NCBI RefSeq assembly: GCF_011067745.1
Contig: NZ_JAAMPJ010000004.1
Coordinates: 62,001 to 126,000 of the forward strand
Source of the DNA: Lentzea alba
Lineage (GTDB): Bacteria; Actinomycetota; Actinomycetes; Mycobacteriales; Pseudonocardiaceae
DNA: 64,000 nucleotides
Direction of reading: 5' to 3'
Translations under genes and position numbers: made by a program
In this document: in pieces, positions 17,378-26,236 of the stretch
Numbering within the stretch: position 1 is the first letter of the stretch
How the letters are laid out: every line of letters begins with the position of its first letter
Notes under the pieces: generated by a model
The model's database searches: none
The model's input: only the letters and a program-made list of their open reading frames with translations
Told to the model about the DNA's origin: nothing

Positions 17378-18774
17378 GCGCGCTCCTTGAGTCCGATGAG
17401 GACGGTGCGGTTCGCAGGTAGTGCGATGGCGCAGTAGGCGGCCAGCAGCAGCAGGCCGGTGGCGGCGAGACCGGCGACGGTGGTCGTGTCCGGCAGGAGT
17501 TCGCTCAAGCCCAGGCTGAGGAGCCCGCCGGCCACCACGCTCGCCGCCGTGCGGGCGAGCCGGGGGAGGGGGAACGCGAGGCCGTTGCGGGCCAGCACCA
17601 GCCAGGTCGCCGGGACCAGCAGCCACACGACCGTCAGCTGGGTGACGGCGACGGCTTCGACGCCGTGCCGGGTGGTGAACGCCAGCGCGGTCAGCAGCGT
17701 GACGAGGTGGGCGGCTTCGAGAGCGAGGTACTGGCGGGCGTGGCCGGCGGCCCTGATCACCTGGTACCAGACGTGCAGCAGGCTCAGCCCGAGTCCGTAG
17801 CCGCACAGCAGGACGAGGGTTTTCGTGGCCGACGCCCATTGCTCGCCGAGGACGACAATGCCTTGCGACAGCAGCGCGACGGTGACGTACAGGCCGCCGG
17901 TGATCACCATGGTCGCCACGGTGAAGCGGTACAACGGGAGCTCGTCGCGGCGGCCGTTGCGGATGAGGTCGGCGCAGACCGGGAACAGCACGCCACCCAG
18001 CACGACCGCGACCATGATGTACGGGACCCAGGCGATCCTGAACGCGAGCGAGTACCCGCCGACGGCTTCCGGCCCGAGCACGTGCCCGATGGCGAGGTAG
18101 TCGACGTTGATCAGCAGCACGGCGATCAACGCGCCGGGCCCCACCACCGCGATCCATCGAGCCGCTTCGGTCGCGGCTTCCTCGTCCCAGGTGGGGCGGA
18201 TCCGCGCACCGGCCACGGCGGCGAGGATCGGTTGTGCCACGGCCGTGCACAGCAGACCGAGGACGAGCGCCGTGGGGCCCGTTCCGGTGGCCGCGAGCGA
18301 CACGGTGGTGATGGCACCGAGCAGCATGCCGCCCGCGTCGGGGAGCATGCGCCGGCGGAAATCGAGGTTGCGGTGCATCAACGCCATCTGCACCCCGCCC
18401 GCCGCCGTGAACGGCAGGGTGAGCGCGGCGAGCCGCAACATCTGATCTGCGTCAGGCGCGCCGAGAGCCTCGGTGATCGGGCCAGCGGTGGCGATGAGCG
18501 TGGCGGCGAGCAGCGTTCCCGCCGCGATGCTCATGGTGAGCACGGTTCCCGCCGTTTTGGCCGGGTCCAGGGCGGTGCGGCTGACGATGTCGTAGACGCC
18601 CATCGCCTGGACGACCTGGCCGATGTTGACCACCGACACGACCAGCGCCACCGCGCCGAGGTCGGCCTCGGTGAGGAACAGGGCGAGCGCCAGCGTCACG
18701 ACGATCTGGCTGCTCTTGCTGACCAGGTTGACCGCGAAGAGCCACAACGAGCCCCGCACCGCCACGTCCGTCAT
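17374..18774 (-). CDS. Polysaccharide flippase, Wzx/MVF-type membrane protein
   Basis: The 466-aa protein from ATG 18774 has about twelve to fourteen hydrophobic segments spread evenly and the opening RGSLWLFAVNLVSKSSQIVVT typical of the polysaccharide transporter (PST/Wzx) family. MHRNLDFRRR after the fourth segment is also characteristic. It is predicted to flip lipid-linked oligosaccharide units across the cytoplasmic membrane. It is coupled to the upstream gene by ATGA and to the downstream glycosyltransferase by GTGA. With the O-antigen-ligase/polymerase-like gene nearby it indicates a Wzx/Wzy-type route. Confidence 0.85.
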   Translation of the reverse strand: MTDVAVRGSLWLFAVNLVSKSSQIVVTLALALFLTEADLGAVALVVSVVNIGQVVQAMGVYDIVSRTALDPAKTAGTVLTMSIAAGTLLAATLIATAGPITEALGAPDADQMLRLAALTLPFTAAGGVQMALMHRNLDFRRRMLPDAGGMLLGAITTVSLAATGTGPTALVLGLLCTAVAQPILAAVAGARIRPTWDEEAATEAARWIAVVGPGALIAVLLINVDYLAIGHVLGPEAVGGYSLAFRIAWVPYIMVAVVLGGVLFPVCADLIRNGRRDELPLYRFTVATMVITGGLYVTVALLSQGIVVLGEQWASATKTLVLLCGYGLGLSLLHVWYQVIRAAGHARQYLALEAAHLVTLLTALAFTTRHGVEAVAVTQLTVVWLLVPATWLVLARNGLAFPLPRLARTAASVVAGGLLSLGLSELLPDTTTVAGLAATGLLLLAAYCAIALPANRTVLIGLKERA

Positions 18775-20021
18775 GCGGTGCGCCGGGTGAGCTTCGCCGC
18801 GAACACCGCGAGCACCAGCCAGGCCGCGACGACAGCCACTCCGTCCAGTGTGACCGCGGCTCGCGCGCTCAGGAGGGTTTTGACCGCTGTGTCGACGAAG
18901 TACAGGTGCGCGAACGGAACCAGGAGCAGCAGGGTCGCCGCGCCTGCCCACCGCCAGTGCTTCTCGTTGCGCCGGCGGTAGGTTTTGACAGCGAGCGCCG
19001 TGAGAGCCGGCACGGCGATCAGCACGTCACCCGGCTGGTGCACCAGCGCGACCACGATGCCGAGGCATGTCAACACGTCCGCCGCCGCGGATCCCTGCTC
19101 GTGCCGGTCGAGCCTGCGTGCCAGCAGCGCGGTCGCGGTGAGAACGCCGCACAGCGCCAGGAGTTCCGCCGCGGGCGGCAGCCATCCCGTGGTGCGGAAG
19201 AACACCGCCGGCAGGTCGACGCGTTGTGCGGTCATCGAGTCGACCGCGCCGTAACCGGTGTGGCTGGCCCATTCGAGGTTGCGGGAGATCACGTCGAGGA
19301 ACGGGCCTGCTCCGCCGCCGCGCACGACCAGGAGCGCCGCCACGGGCAGGCTGGCCGCGGCCGCGATCCCGGTGCCCAGGAGCGCGACCTTCCGGTCACC
19401 CCGGACGAACATCAGCAGTGCCAGCGGAAGTCCGAACTGCGGCTTCAGCCAGGCCAGTGCCAGTGCGGCCGACGCCCAGCCGGGGTTCTTCGTGCGCAAC
19501 AGCAACGCCCCGGCCGCGCCGACCGCGATCAGCGGGTTGACCTGCCCGACGTACAGCTGTGCCTTGCCGACCTGACTGGTCACCAGCAGCGTGCTGATCA
19601 CGACGGTTCCGGCGACGAGCGGCAGTCGTGCCCTGGTCGAGGCCATGACGGCGAGGGCGATCAGCAGCACCAGGCAGGCCAGCGCGAACGCCACCGCGCC
19701 GACCCGGTAGTCCGGCAGCGCGAACGGCAGGTGCAGCACCAGGTGGTAGGGCTGGTAGAGGTTGAAGTTCTGGCGCACCGGCCAGTGCGCGAACATCACG
19801 GCCGGGTCGTACGGGTTGCCACCGTTGAGAAACTCGCGGATGGGGACGTAGAGCGCGTCGCGGAAGTCCTGCATGCGCTCTTCTGGCAGGTTCGCCTCGG
19901 TGGGGAGCGGGGTCTCCCACGACGGCTTCAGGGCGCGGACGGCACTGATGGTGCCGGCGAGGGCGGTCAGGGCGACGAGGCCGGTCTTGACGAGACCCGC
20001 GCGGTTGGTCGTGGTGATCAC
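18771..20021 (-). CDS. Membrane glycosyltransferase, GT87 / DUF2029 type
   Basis: The 416-aa protein has about ten membrane segments and GT-C features: an early acidic stretch in the first extracellular loop (FRDALYVPIREFLNGGNPYDP), QPYHLVLHLPFALPDY, AWLKPQFGLPLALLMFVRGD, and HQPGDVLIAVPAL. This matches polyprenol-phosphate-mannose-dependent alpha-mannosyltransferases (GT87), which add a sugar on the outer membrane face. I chose GTG 20021 because GGAGG lies seven bases upstream. A TTG at 20096 would overlap the preceding gene but has no RBS. Confidence 0.78.
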   Translation of the reverse strand: MITTTNRAGLVKTGLVALTALAGTISAVRALKPSWETPLPTEANLPEERMQDFRDALYVPIREFLNGGNPYDPAVMFAHWPVRQNFNLYQPYHLVLHLPFALPDYRVGAVAFALACLVLLIALAVMASTRARLPLVAGTVVISTLLVTSQVGKAQLYVGQVNPLIAVGAAGALLLRTKNPGWASAALALAWLKPQFGLPLALLMFVRGDRKVALLGTGIAAAASLPVAALLVVRGGGAGPFLDVISRNLEWASHTGYGAVDSMTAQRVDLPAVFFRTTGWLPPAAELLALCGVLTATALLARRLDRHEQGSAAADVLTCLGIVVALVHQPGDVLIAVPALTALAVKTYRRRNEKHWRWAGAATLLLLVPFAHLYFVDTAVKTLLSARAAVTLDGVAVVAAWLVLAVFAAKLTRRTA

Positions 20022-20088
20022 GCCGCCACCTCCACCGGGTTCGACGCGACGGTTGGAGGCGTTGCGAGATCGGAAAGCACCGCGGTGA

Positions 20089-20943
20089 TCATGCAAGCAC
20101 CACCGCCACCACCACAGAAGACGCCGGCAGCACCGCGAGAGCCGTCGCGAGGTCGTTGCGCCGCTCGCGGTCGTTCGCCGCCACCGCGATCACCGCCGTG
20201 CCGTCCGCGGGCTCGGAAGCCTTGTCGGGCAACGTCCGCGCCAGTTCCTCCGCGCGCTCAGCCAGTTCCGGGCTGACCGGCAGCACCCGCACCGGACGTG
20301 CCGCCGCCGCGCACAACGCCGTGAGCCGTTCCATCAACGCGGGGTCGTCGTCATGTGCGACGACGACGGGGTGACCGATGCCCGCGGTCGCGAGGGCGGC
20401 GCGGACCGGGTTGCCGCGCAGGCGTCGCAGGGCGAACATGGCCACTCCCGCGATCACCGCGGCGACCAGCGCGAGACCGGAGGCCAGACGCCAGTCCGGC
20501 TTCACCGACGTGGTCTCGGGGCGGGGGTCGACCAGGCGGAAGCGTGCGGCGGGGGCGAGCAGGTCGGCGTCGATCACGGCCCTGGCGACCGCGGTGACCG
20601 CCGCGGCGGCGTGGTCGGCCGAGTCGGCGCGCACGGAGATGCGGGCCACGCCGGACGCGGGGACCAGTTCGACGGCGATGGCGTCGGCCAGGCGGTCCGG
20701 TGTGGTGCCGGCTGCTTCGGCGGCCGCGTCCAGAACCGAGGGGCTGCGGACCAGTTGCACCACGGCCGGCGCGGCCAGGGAGGTGACCTCGCCGAACTGG
20801 GCACTGTCCGGTGTGGACGGTGTGGCCAGCAGGGCCAGCCTGCCTTCGCTCTCGGCGCCGCGCAGCGACACCGCCAGCAGCACGAGCGCACCGACCGCGA
20901 TGGCGGCCAGCACGCCTTCCAGAACGGCTCTGGAAACCTTCAT
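20089..20943 (-). CDS. Chain-length-determinant-like (Wzz/polysaccharide co-polymerase) membrane protein
   Basis: The 284-aa protein has an N-terminal membrane helix (about residues 8-28), an extracellular part of about 120 residues, a second helix (RLASGLALVAAVIAGVAMFALRR in pieces, about 150-172) and a cytosolic tail of about 110 residues. That is the topology of Wzz/CapA-type proteins. The tail ends with a Rossmann-like AVIAVAANDRERRNDLATAL segment but has no Walker A motif, so no tyrosine kinase activity is expected. Sequence identity is low, so the call rests on topology and location. Confidence 0.6.
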   Translation of the reverse strand: MKVSRAVLEGVLAAIAVGALVLLAVSLRGAESEGRLALLATPSTPDSAQFGEVTSLAAPAVVQLVRSPSVLDAAAEAAGTTPDRLADAIAVELVPASGVARISVRADSADHAAAAVTAVARAVIDADLLAPAARFRLVDPRPETTSVKPDWRLASGLALVAAVIAGVAMFALRRLRGNPVRAALATAGIGHPVVVAHDDDPALMERLTALCAAAARPVRVLPVSPELAERAEELARTLPDKASEPADGTAVIAVAANDRERRNDLATALAVLPASSVVVAVVLA

Positions 20944-21974
20944 CGTCCCTCCAGGACGGTACGGAGGAGTTCGTCGTAGGACTTCATCAACGCGTGCGCG
21001 TCAGCCGAGCCGTCGTGCGAGGTGGCTACCGCGCGGGCGACCGGCGAATAGAGCAAGCCGCGCAATGCTTTTGCCGCCGAAGCGGGGTCGCGGCGCGGAA
21101 CCAGGACGCCGCCGCCACCGGACAGCACCTCCCGCACGCCGTCCACGTCGGTCGCGACGATCGGGCGTTCCGCGGCCAGCGACTCGAGCAGCGCGATCGG
21201 CATGCCCTCCCAGTCGCTGGTGAGCACGGTGACGTCCGCCGCCTCCAGGAGATCGCGAACGTCGGTGCGGGTCCCCAGGAACCGGACCCTGGCAGGCTTG
21301 CGGGCTTCCAGCTCCGCCCGCAGGCCGCCGTCGCCGGCCAGCCACAGCTCGGCGTCGCCGGGAACCTGCGCCCACGCGTCGAGGAGCACGTCGTGACGCT
21401 TCTGCGGTTCCAGCCGGGCCGGGCACAGCGCGACGGGCACGTCCGGACCGGTTCCGAGCGCCTTCCGCACGGTCGCGCGGTCGGTCTGGGGAAGTGAGGG
21501 GAAGACCGCGTTGGGGATCACCACCACCGAGCCCAGTCCGGCGTCCAGCAACCGCGAGCCCGAAGCCGACGCGACGGCGACAACAGCGTCCGACACACGA
21601 CGCAACACCCGAACGGCACCGGCGACGTCGGCCTCGGCAACCCCGTGGAACACCGTCACCAGAGGCCGCCGGGGAGCCGCGATCCGGGCGACCAGACTCG
21701 CGGACACGTTGTGCGCCAAAACGACATCGGGCCGGAACCGGCGCACCGCTCTGCGCGTCGCCCACGCCGCACGCAGCACGCCCGTTGCGGACCTGCGAGC
21801 AACGGGCACCTCGAACGTGGGCACACCGGCGGCCGCCACGGCGTCGGCGCGGAAGCCACCACCGCTCGCCACCGCCGACTCCCAGCCGACGTCGGAACCC
21901 GCGGGCGCCATGCCGGCCACGAGCGCCTCCGCACCGCCCGCCCCCATCTCGCTGATCACGTGGAGAACGCGCAT
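20940..21974 (-). CDS. Family 4 glycosyltransferase
   Basis: The 344-aa GT-B protein starts at ATG 21974 with a strong AAGGAGGG about five bases upstream. N-terminal domain HVISEMGAGGAEALVAGMAP is a typical GT4 acceptor motif. The donor domain has VALCPARLEPQKRHDVLLDA, LWLAGDGGLR and EGMPIALLESLAAERPIVAT. It overlaps the chain-length gene by four bases and the ligase/polymerase gene by 19 bases. Confidence 0.88.
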   Translation of the reverse strand: MRVLHVISEMGAGGAEALVAGMAPAGSDVGWESAVASGGGFRADAVAAAGVPTFEVPVARRSATGVLRAAWATRRAVRRFRPDVVLAHNVSASLVARIAAPRRPLVTVFHGVAEADVAGAVRVLRRVSDAVVAVASASGSRLLDAGLGSVVVIPNAVFPSLPQTDRATVRKALGTGPDVPVALCPARLEPQKRHDVLLDAWAQVPGDAELWLAGDGGLRAELEARKPARVRFLGTRTDVRDLLEAADVTVLTSDWEGMPIALLESLAAERPIVATDVDGVREVLSGGGGVLVPRRDPASAAKALRGLLYSPVARAVATSHDGSADAHALMKSYDELLRTVLEGR

Positions 21975-23203
21975 CGACCCTCCTTCCGTGCCCGCACCTC
22001 GATCGCGACGGCGATCGCGACGAGCTGCCACAGGGGCAGGTAGTACTGCTCGGACAGGAAGATCGACGCGACCAGCACGGCGATCAGGGCCGCCTGCACC
22101 GCCACTGCCTCACGTCGACCAGGAACGGACCGCGACGCTCGCTCGCCTGCGACGGACACGGTCGTGACCGGCAAGGCGAGCGGCACCGCCTCATGTCGGC
22201 CGGTCGTGGCGCGCAAGGCCCGTTCGCTCGCCACGAACCCGATCGCGACCAACCCGATCAGCACCGCGAACCCCGGCAACCCCAGTTCCGCGGCCACCTC
22301 CAGGAAGAGGTTGTGCGCCACCGGGGTCTGCTCGTCGAGCTCCGCGTTGTGCGACGCCGCCGCGTACTCCTGGCGAAACCCGCCGGGCCCGACGCCGACC
22401 ACCGGCGAGTCGGCCAGCATGCGCGCGGCCGCCTGCCAGCGCAGCATTCTGGTGTCGGCGTTGGTGCCGGCGATGTGGCTCTTCTCCTGGAACGCCCGCG
22501 CCAGCTCGGCCTGGGCCACCCCGGCGAACACCAGCGCCGCCACGCCCGCGACGGCGGCGGTGACGACCACCGCGCGCACCGGCAGTGCCCGCCGCGCGAT
22601 CAACCACGCCAGGGCACAGGCCAGCGCGATGCCACCGCCGCGGGAGAACGTCGCCGCCGTCCCCGCCACCAGCACCGCGCCCAGCAGCAACAACACGATC
22701 CGCGATCGGCCCGGCAGCGCCACCAGCAACGGCAGCGCCCCGACCAGGAAGAACGCCAGGTCGTTGGGATCCTCCAGCGGACCGGTCGCGCGCAGCTCGC
22801 CACCGAACAGGCTGATCAACCCGCCGGCCGCCGCCACGACCGCGCCGGCGACGCACGCCGCTAGCAAGGCTCGTACCGGGACCTCGCGCGCGGCCACGTC
22901 GGCGAGCACCACCGTGATCACCAGGAACGGCAGCCAGCGCACCAGGTATTCGAGCGTGAACGGCTCGGCCACGTGGATCGCGGACGTGGTGAGCAGCACC
23001 ACCGCCAGCAACGCCAGCAGCAGGTGCAACGGGTGCGGCGCGGGCAATCTCCGGTGGCGCACCAGCGAAATCAGCCACACGGCGATCAACGCGGCGGGCA
23101 CGGCCTTGGCCAGCTGACCGTGCACCTGCAGCAGATAACCCTCCAGCGGGGCCAGCGCCACCGTCGCGCAGGCGAGCACGCGCAGCAGGGAGGTCAGCCA
23201 CAT
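21956..23203 (-). CDS. O-antigen ligase / Wzy-polymerase-like membrane protein
   Basis: The 415-aa protein has about twelve membrane segments and a large periplasm-side loop in the second half. Wzy_C/WaaL features are FSRGGGIALACALAWL before the loop, NADTRMLRWQAAARMLADSP and GVGPGGF within it, and AHNLFLEVAAELGLPGFAVL after it. Members polymerise lipid-linked repeats or ligate polymer to an acceptor. In a Gram-positive organism polymerase is the likelier role. Start is ATG 23203, overlapping the deacetylase gene by ten bases, with only a weak RBS, which suggests coupling. Confidence 0.82.
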   Translation of the reverse strand: MWLTSLLRVLACATVALAPLEGYLLQVHGQLAKAVPAALIAVWLISLVRHRRLPAPHPLHLLLALLAVVLLTTSAIHVAEPFTLEYLVRWLPFLVITVVLADVAAREVPVRALLAACVAGAVVAAAGGLISLFGGELRATGPLEDPNDLAFFLVGALPLLVALPGRSRIVLLLLGAVLVAGTAATFSRGGGIALACALAWLIARRALPVRAVVVTAAVAGVAALVFAGVAQAELARAFQEKSHIAGTNADTRMLRWQAAARMLADSPVVGVGPGGFRQEYAAASHNAELDEQTPVAHNLFLEVAAELGLPGFAVLIGLVAIGFVASERALRATTGRHEAVPLALPVTTVSVAGERASRSVPGRREAVAVQAALIAVLVASIFLSEQYYLPLWQLVAIAVAIEVRARKEGRCAFST

Positions 23204-24138
23204 GCGACGGGATCCCGTTCGCGCAGACCGGAAACCGCCACGCGCGCGACGTGCTCGCCGGTGCCGACCACGTCGAAGTGCTTGCGCAGCAGGGACAACA
23301 CCCACTCCAGCAGCGCGATCTTCTCGGCGCCGGGCACCGCCATGCCGGGGAAGAACTCCATGCCGGGCGCCTCGGCGGCCGTCAGCACGTCGGTCGGGTG
23401 CAGCAGCAGTGACGGGGACACGTTCCTGAGCAGGCACAACCGCAATGCCGCGCGGAAGTACCCGCGCGCCAGCCGTGGCGAGATCTGGTGGAGTTGCAAC
23501 AGGTACGCGCCGTGGATCGGCACTCTGAGCAATGGCATGGTGGTCACCGGCAACTCGACCAAACCGTTGGCACGCCAGCGATACGCCTTGTTCGGCGCGC
23601 GCACCCGGCCGAACCCGCCGAACAGGTCCTCGCCGCCGTCGGTCGAGCCTGCCGTCCGGTTGTGGTACGCGCGGGCGAGCGGTCCGATCCACGTCGGCAG
23701 CACGCTCGCGTCGTAGCGGTATCCGCGCCGGCCCAACAGGTCGAGCAGCTGCGGCGTGACGCTGTAACCAGGACCGCGGAACCCGACGGGTCGCGGTGCG
23801 CCGGCGGCGACGATCGCTTCTTCCGCGCGCACGATCTCGGCTTCGAGCTCGGTGTCGGAGTACCTGTGCAGCCACGGCTCGTGCCGGAACGAGTGGTTTG
23901 CCACCTCGTGCCCGGCGGCGGTGATCGCCGCGACGGCCGCGGCGCCGTCGTCGCGTTCCGCGTCCGCGCCGACGACGAAAACCGTTGTGGTCAACCGCTG
24001 TTCGCCGAAGACGTCCAGCAACCGGGGCACGGCGGACGGCAGGAAGCTCGGCCGGTGCTCCCAACGCGGGTCGCCGTGCGTCTTCAGGTACGCCCAGAGG
24101 TTGTCGAGGTCCAGCGACACGCTGGCGACGGGCTTCAC
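23194..24138 (-). CDS. Polysaccharide deacetylase (NodB/CE4 family)
   Basis: The 314-aa protein starts at GTG 24138, overlapping the transporter stop (GTGA). The CE4 core is visible: the catalytic aspartate region SVSLDLDNLWAY near residue 8, the zinc motif HEVANHSFRHEPW (about 76-88) and FRGPGYSV (about 118). There is no signal peptide, so it acts in the cytosol or on the inner membrane face, perhaps on a lipid-linked acetamido sugar. LDLDN departs from the usual TFDDG form, as in the PuuE-like/EPS-associated subgroup. Confidence 0.8.
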   Translation of the reverse strand: MKPVASVSLDLDNLWAYLKTHGDPRWEHRPSFLPSAVPRLLDVFGEQRLTTTVFVVGADAERDDGAAAVAAITAAGHEVANHSFRHEPWLHRYSDTELEAEIVRAEEAIVAAGAPRPVGFRGPGYSVTPQLLDLLGRRGYRYDASVLPTWIGPLARAYHNRTAGSTDGGEDLFGGFGRVRAPNKAYRWRANGLVELPVTTMPLLRVPIHGAYLLQLHQISPRLARGYFRAALRLCLLRNVSPSLLLHPTDVLTAAEAPGMEFFPGMAVPGAEKIALLEWVLSLLRKHFDVVGTGEHVARVAVSGLRERDPVACG

Positions 24139-24956
24139 CGGTCCGCCGTCACGAGCTCAGGTGCGGGCTTGGACACGCGGCCGAGCACCAGCACGCCGCT
24201 CACCACCAGCAGCACGCCCAGCCCGACCCACCACTCGCGGCCCGGCGCGATCCGGTCACCCATCAGCGCGAGACCCGCGACCGAGCTGATCACCACGGTC
24301 GTCGCGTCCATCGACGCCACCGCGGACGTGGCCGAACCCCGCTGCAACGCCGTGGCCAGACAGGCCTGCCCGACGAACGCCGCGATCACCATCACCCAGG
24401 TCAGCGGGTGCAGCACCAGTTCCAGCAACGGCTTTCCGGACACCGTCCGCGCGGCCACGGCCACCACGGCATAGGCGATGCCGGCCAGCAGCGGGACCGC
24501 GCCCCTGAACACGCGGGCCAGCGGCAGCACCGCCAGCGTCAGCAGGCCGAGCACGATCACCGCTGGCAGCAAAGGAAGTTCGTGCGCCGTGGACGGCGCC
24601 GCGGCACCCGTCAGCAACAGCAGCCCGCACGCCATCACGACCAGGACCGCGATCTCGACGCGCCGGATCCGCCAGCCCAGCAGCAGCACGCCGATCACCG
24701 CCGCCACGCCGACCGCGCACGACGACCCGGCCTGCACCAGGTAGAGCGGCAGCGACTCGCGGGCGAGGAACGCGAACAGGAATCCGCCGACCTGACCGCT
24801 GAAACCCAGCAGGTACAACCGATCCGAGGCCAGGCGCGCGAGCAGTCCCACGCCGGTGCCCGGACGTTCGTCGGCCCTGCGCGCGGCGACGGTCTGGGCG
24901 ACTATCCCCAGCCCGTAAAGGACAGTCGACACCGCAAGAGCCAGATGACCGGACAT
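24135..24956 (-). CDS. DMT/EamA-type multidrug or metabolite transporter-like membrane protein
   Basis: The 273-aa protein has about nine hydrophobic segments starting from ATG 24956 (MSGHLALAVSTVLYGLG). The spacing and the C-terminal pattern ATALQRGSATSAVASMDATT followed by GLALMGDRI fit the drug/metabolite transporter superfamily, near the EmrE/EamA-like small transporters. It is the first gene of the nine-gene operon. A role in moving a lipid carrier or precursor for the polymer is possible (undecaprenyl-phosphate-aminoarabinose flippases are in this superfamily), but this is inference. Confidence 0.7.
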   Translation of the reverse strand: MSGHLALAVSTVLYGLGIVAQTVAARRADERPGTGVGLLARLASDRLYLLGFSGQVGGFLFAFLARESLPLYLVQAGSSCAVGVAAVIGVLLLGWRIRRVEIAVLVVMACGLLLLTGAAAPSTAHELPLLPAVIVLGLLTLAVLPLARVFRGAVPLLAGIAYAVVAVAARTVSGKPLLELVLHPLTWVMVIAAFVGQACLATALQRGSATSAVASMDATTVVISSVAGLALMGDRIAPGREWWVGLGVLLVVSGVLVLGRVSKPAPELVTADR

Positions 24957-25049
24957 GGGCGGGACAGTACGACACGCCTCTGCCGCAACACTTTCGAGCG
25001 ATAGCCCAAGCAACGCTTTCGAGTGAATGACGGCGGCACAACGGGATCG

Positions 25050-26165
25050 ATGAAGTACCTTGCCGCGGTGCGGGAAACCACCACCGTGACGATCGTGTGC
25101 GGCACCAGACCCGAGCTGATCAAGCTGGCACCCCTGGTCGACCACTTCGGCAGCGCGTGCACCATGATCTACACCGGTCAGCACTACGACCGCTCGATGT
25201 ACTCGCTGATCCGCCGTGAGGTGCCGGAACCAGGCGCTTTCCACGAACTGGCGCTCGGCGGCCTGCGCCGCGGCGACCAGCTCGGCCGCGCGATCGCGGC
25301 GGTCGACGAGGTGTTCGCCGCGGACCGTCCGGCCGCCGTGATCGTCCAGGGCGACACGACCTCCGCGCTCGCCGGAGCGTTGGCGGCCAACGCCTGCGAC
25401 GTGCCGCTGGTGCACGTGGAAGCGGGTCTGCGCAGCTACGACCGCGCGATGCCGGAGGAGCACAACCGCGTGCTCATCGACCACCTCTCCGACCTGTGCT
25501 GCGCGCCGACGTCGTTGAACCGCCACAACCTTCTCGCCGAAGGCGTCGCGGACGACCGGGTCGCGGTCACCGGCAACACCGTCGTCGAGGCGCTGGCCCA
25601 CGCGTTGCCCACCGCGAAAGAAGAAGACACCGCACTGGCCGACCTGGGCCTGAAGCGCGACCGCTACGTGCTGGCGACCATCCACCGGCCGGAGAACGTC
25701 GACGACGCGCACAACCTCTCGACGATCCTGCGCGAACTCGGCGAGTTGCCGCTCCCGGTCGTGCTGCCGCTGCACCCGCGCACCGCCGGCCGGGTCGCCG
25801 CGTTCGGGCTCGACGGCCTGCTGCACGGCCTGCAGGTGATCGAACCCCAGCCGTACCGGACGTTCCTGGCCCTGGCGCACGGTTCGGCCGTGGTCGTGTC
25901 GGATTCCGGCGGGATCCAGGAGGAGGTGAGCGTGCTGAAGCGGCCCGTGGTCGTGGTGCGGCGCAGCACCGAACGCCCGGAGATCGAGGGCACGTTCGGG
26001 ACGTTGGTTCCGCCTGGTCCGGGTGTGGGCGACGCGGTGTTGCCGTGGCTGGACGACGTGGAGGGTCACCGGGCGGCGTTGCGGGAGATCGCCTCGCCCT
26101 ACGGCACGGGCTCGCCTTCCGCGTTGATCGCGGACGCGGTGCACGCGCTGCTCGGCGACCGGTGA
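25050..26165 (+). CDS. wecB: UDP-N-acetylglucosamine 2-epimerase, non-hydrolysing
   Basis: The 371-aa protein interconverts UDP-GlcNAc and UDP-ManNAc in the cytosol. Family features: VTIVCGTRPELIKLAPL at the N-terminus, TGQHYDRSM, VIVQGDTTSALAGALAA, HVEAGLRSYDRAMPEEHNR (the acidic and histidine active-site residues), ATIHRPENVDD, and SDSGGIQEE near residue 290. I chose ATG 25050 (GGGA just upstream). GTG codons at 25023 and 25086 are in-frame alternatives. It diverges from the nine-gene operon across 93 bp and supplies an activated amino sugar, consistent with the deacetylase in the same locus. Confidence 0.9.
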   Translation: MKYLAAVRETTTVTIVCGTRPELIKLAPLVDHFGSACTMIYTGQHYDRSMYSLIRREVPEPGAFHELALGGLRRGDQLGRAIAAVDEVFAADRPAAVIVQGDTTSALAGALAANACDVPLVHVEAGLRSYDRAMPEEHNRVLIDHLSDLCCAPTSLNRHNLLAEGVADDRVAVTGNTVVEALAHALPTAKEEDTALADLGLKRDRYVLATIHRPENVDDAHNLSTILRELGELPLPVVLPLHPRTAGRVAAFGLDGLLHGLQVIEPQPYRTFLALAHGSAVVVSDSGGIQEEVSVLKRPVVVVRRSTERPEIEGTFGTLVPPGPGVGDAVLPWLDDVEGHRAALREIASPYGTGSPSALIADAVHALLGDR

Positions 26166-26236
26166 GCATCGGCTTTCGTAGGCGTGTTGCGACATTCAGG
26201 TGATCGCCTGAGGCGAAGGCAGCTCGGTGCGGAATC

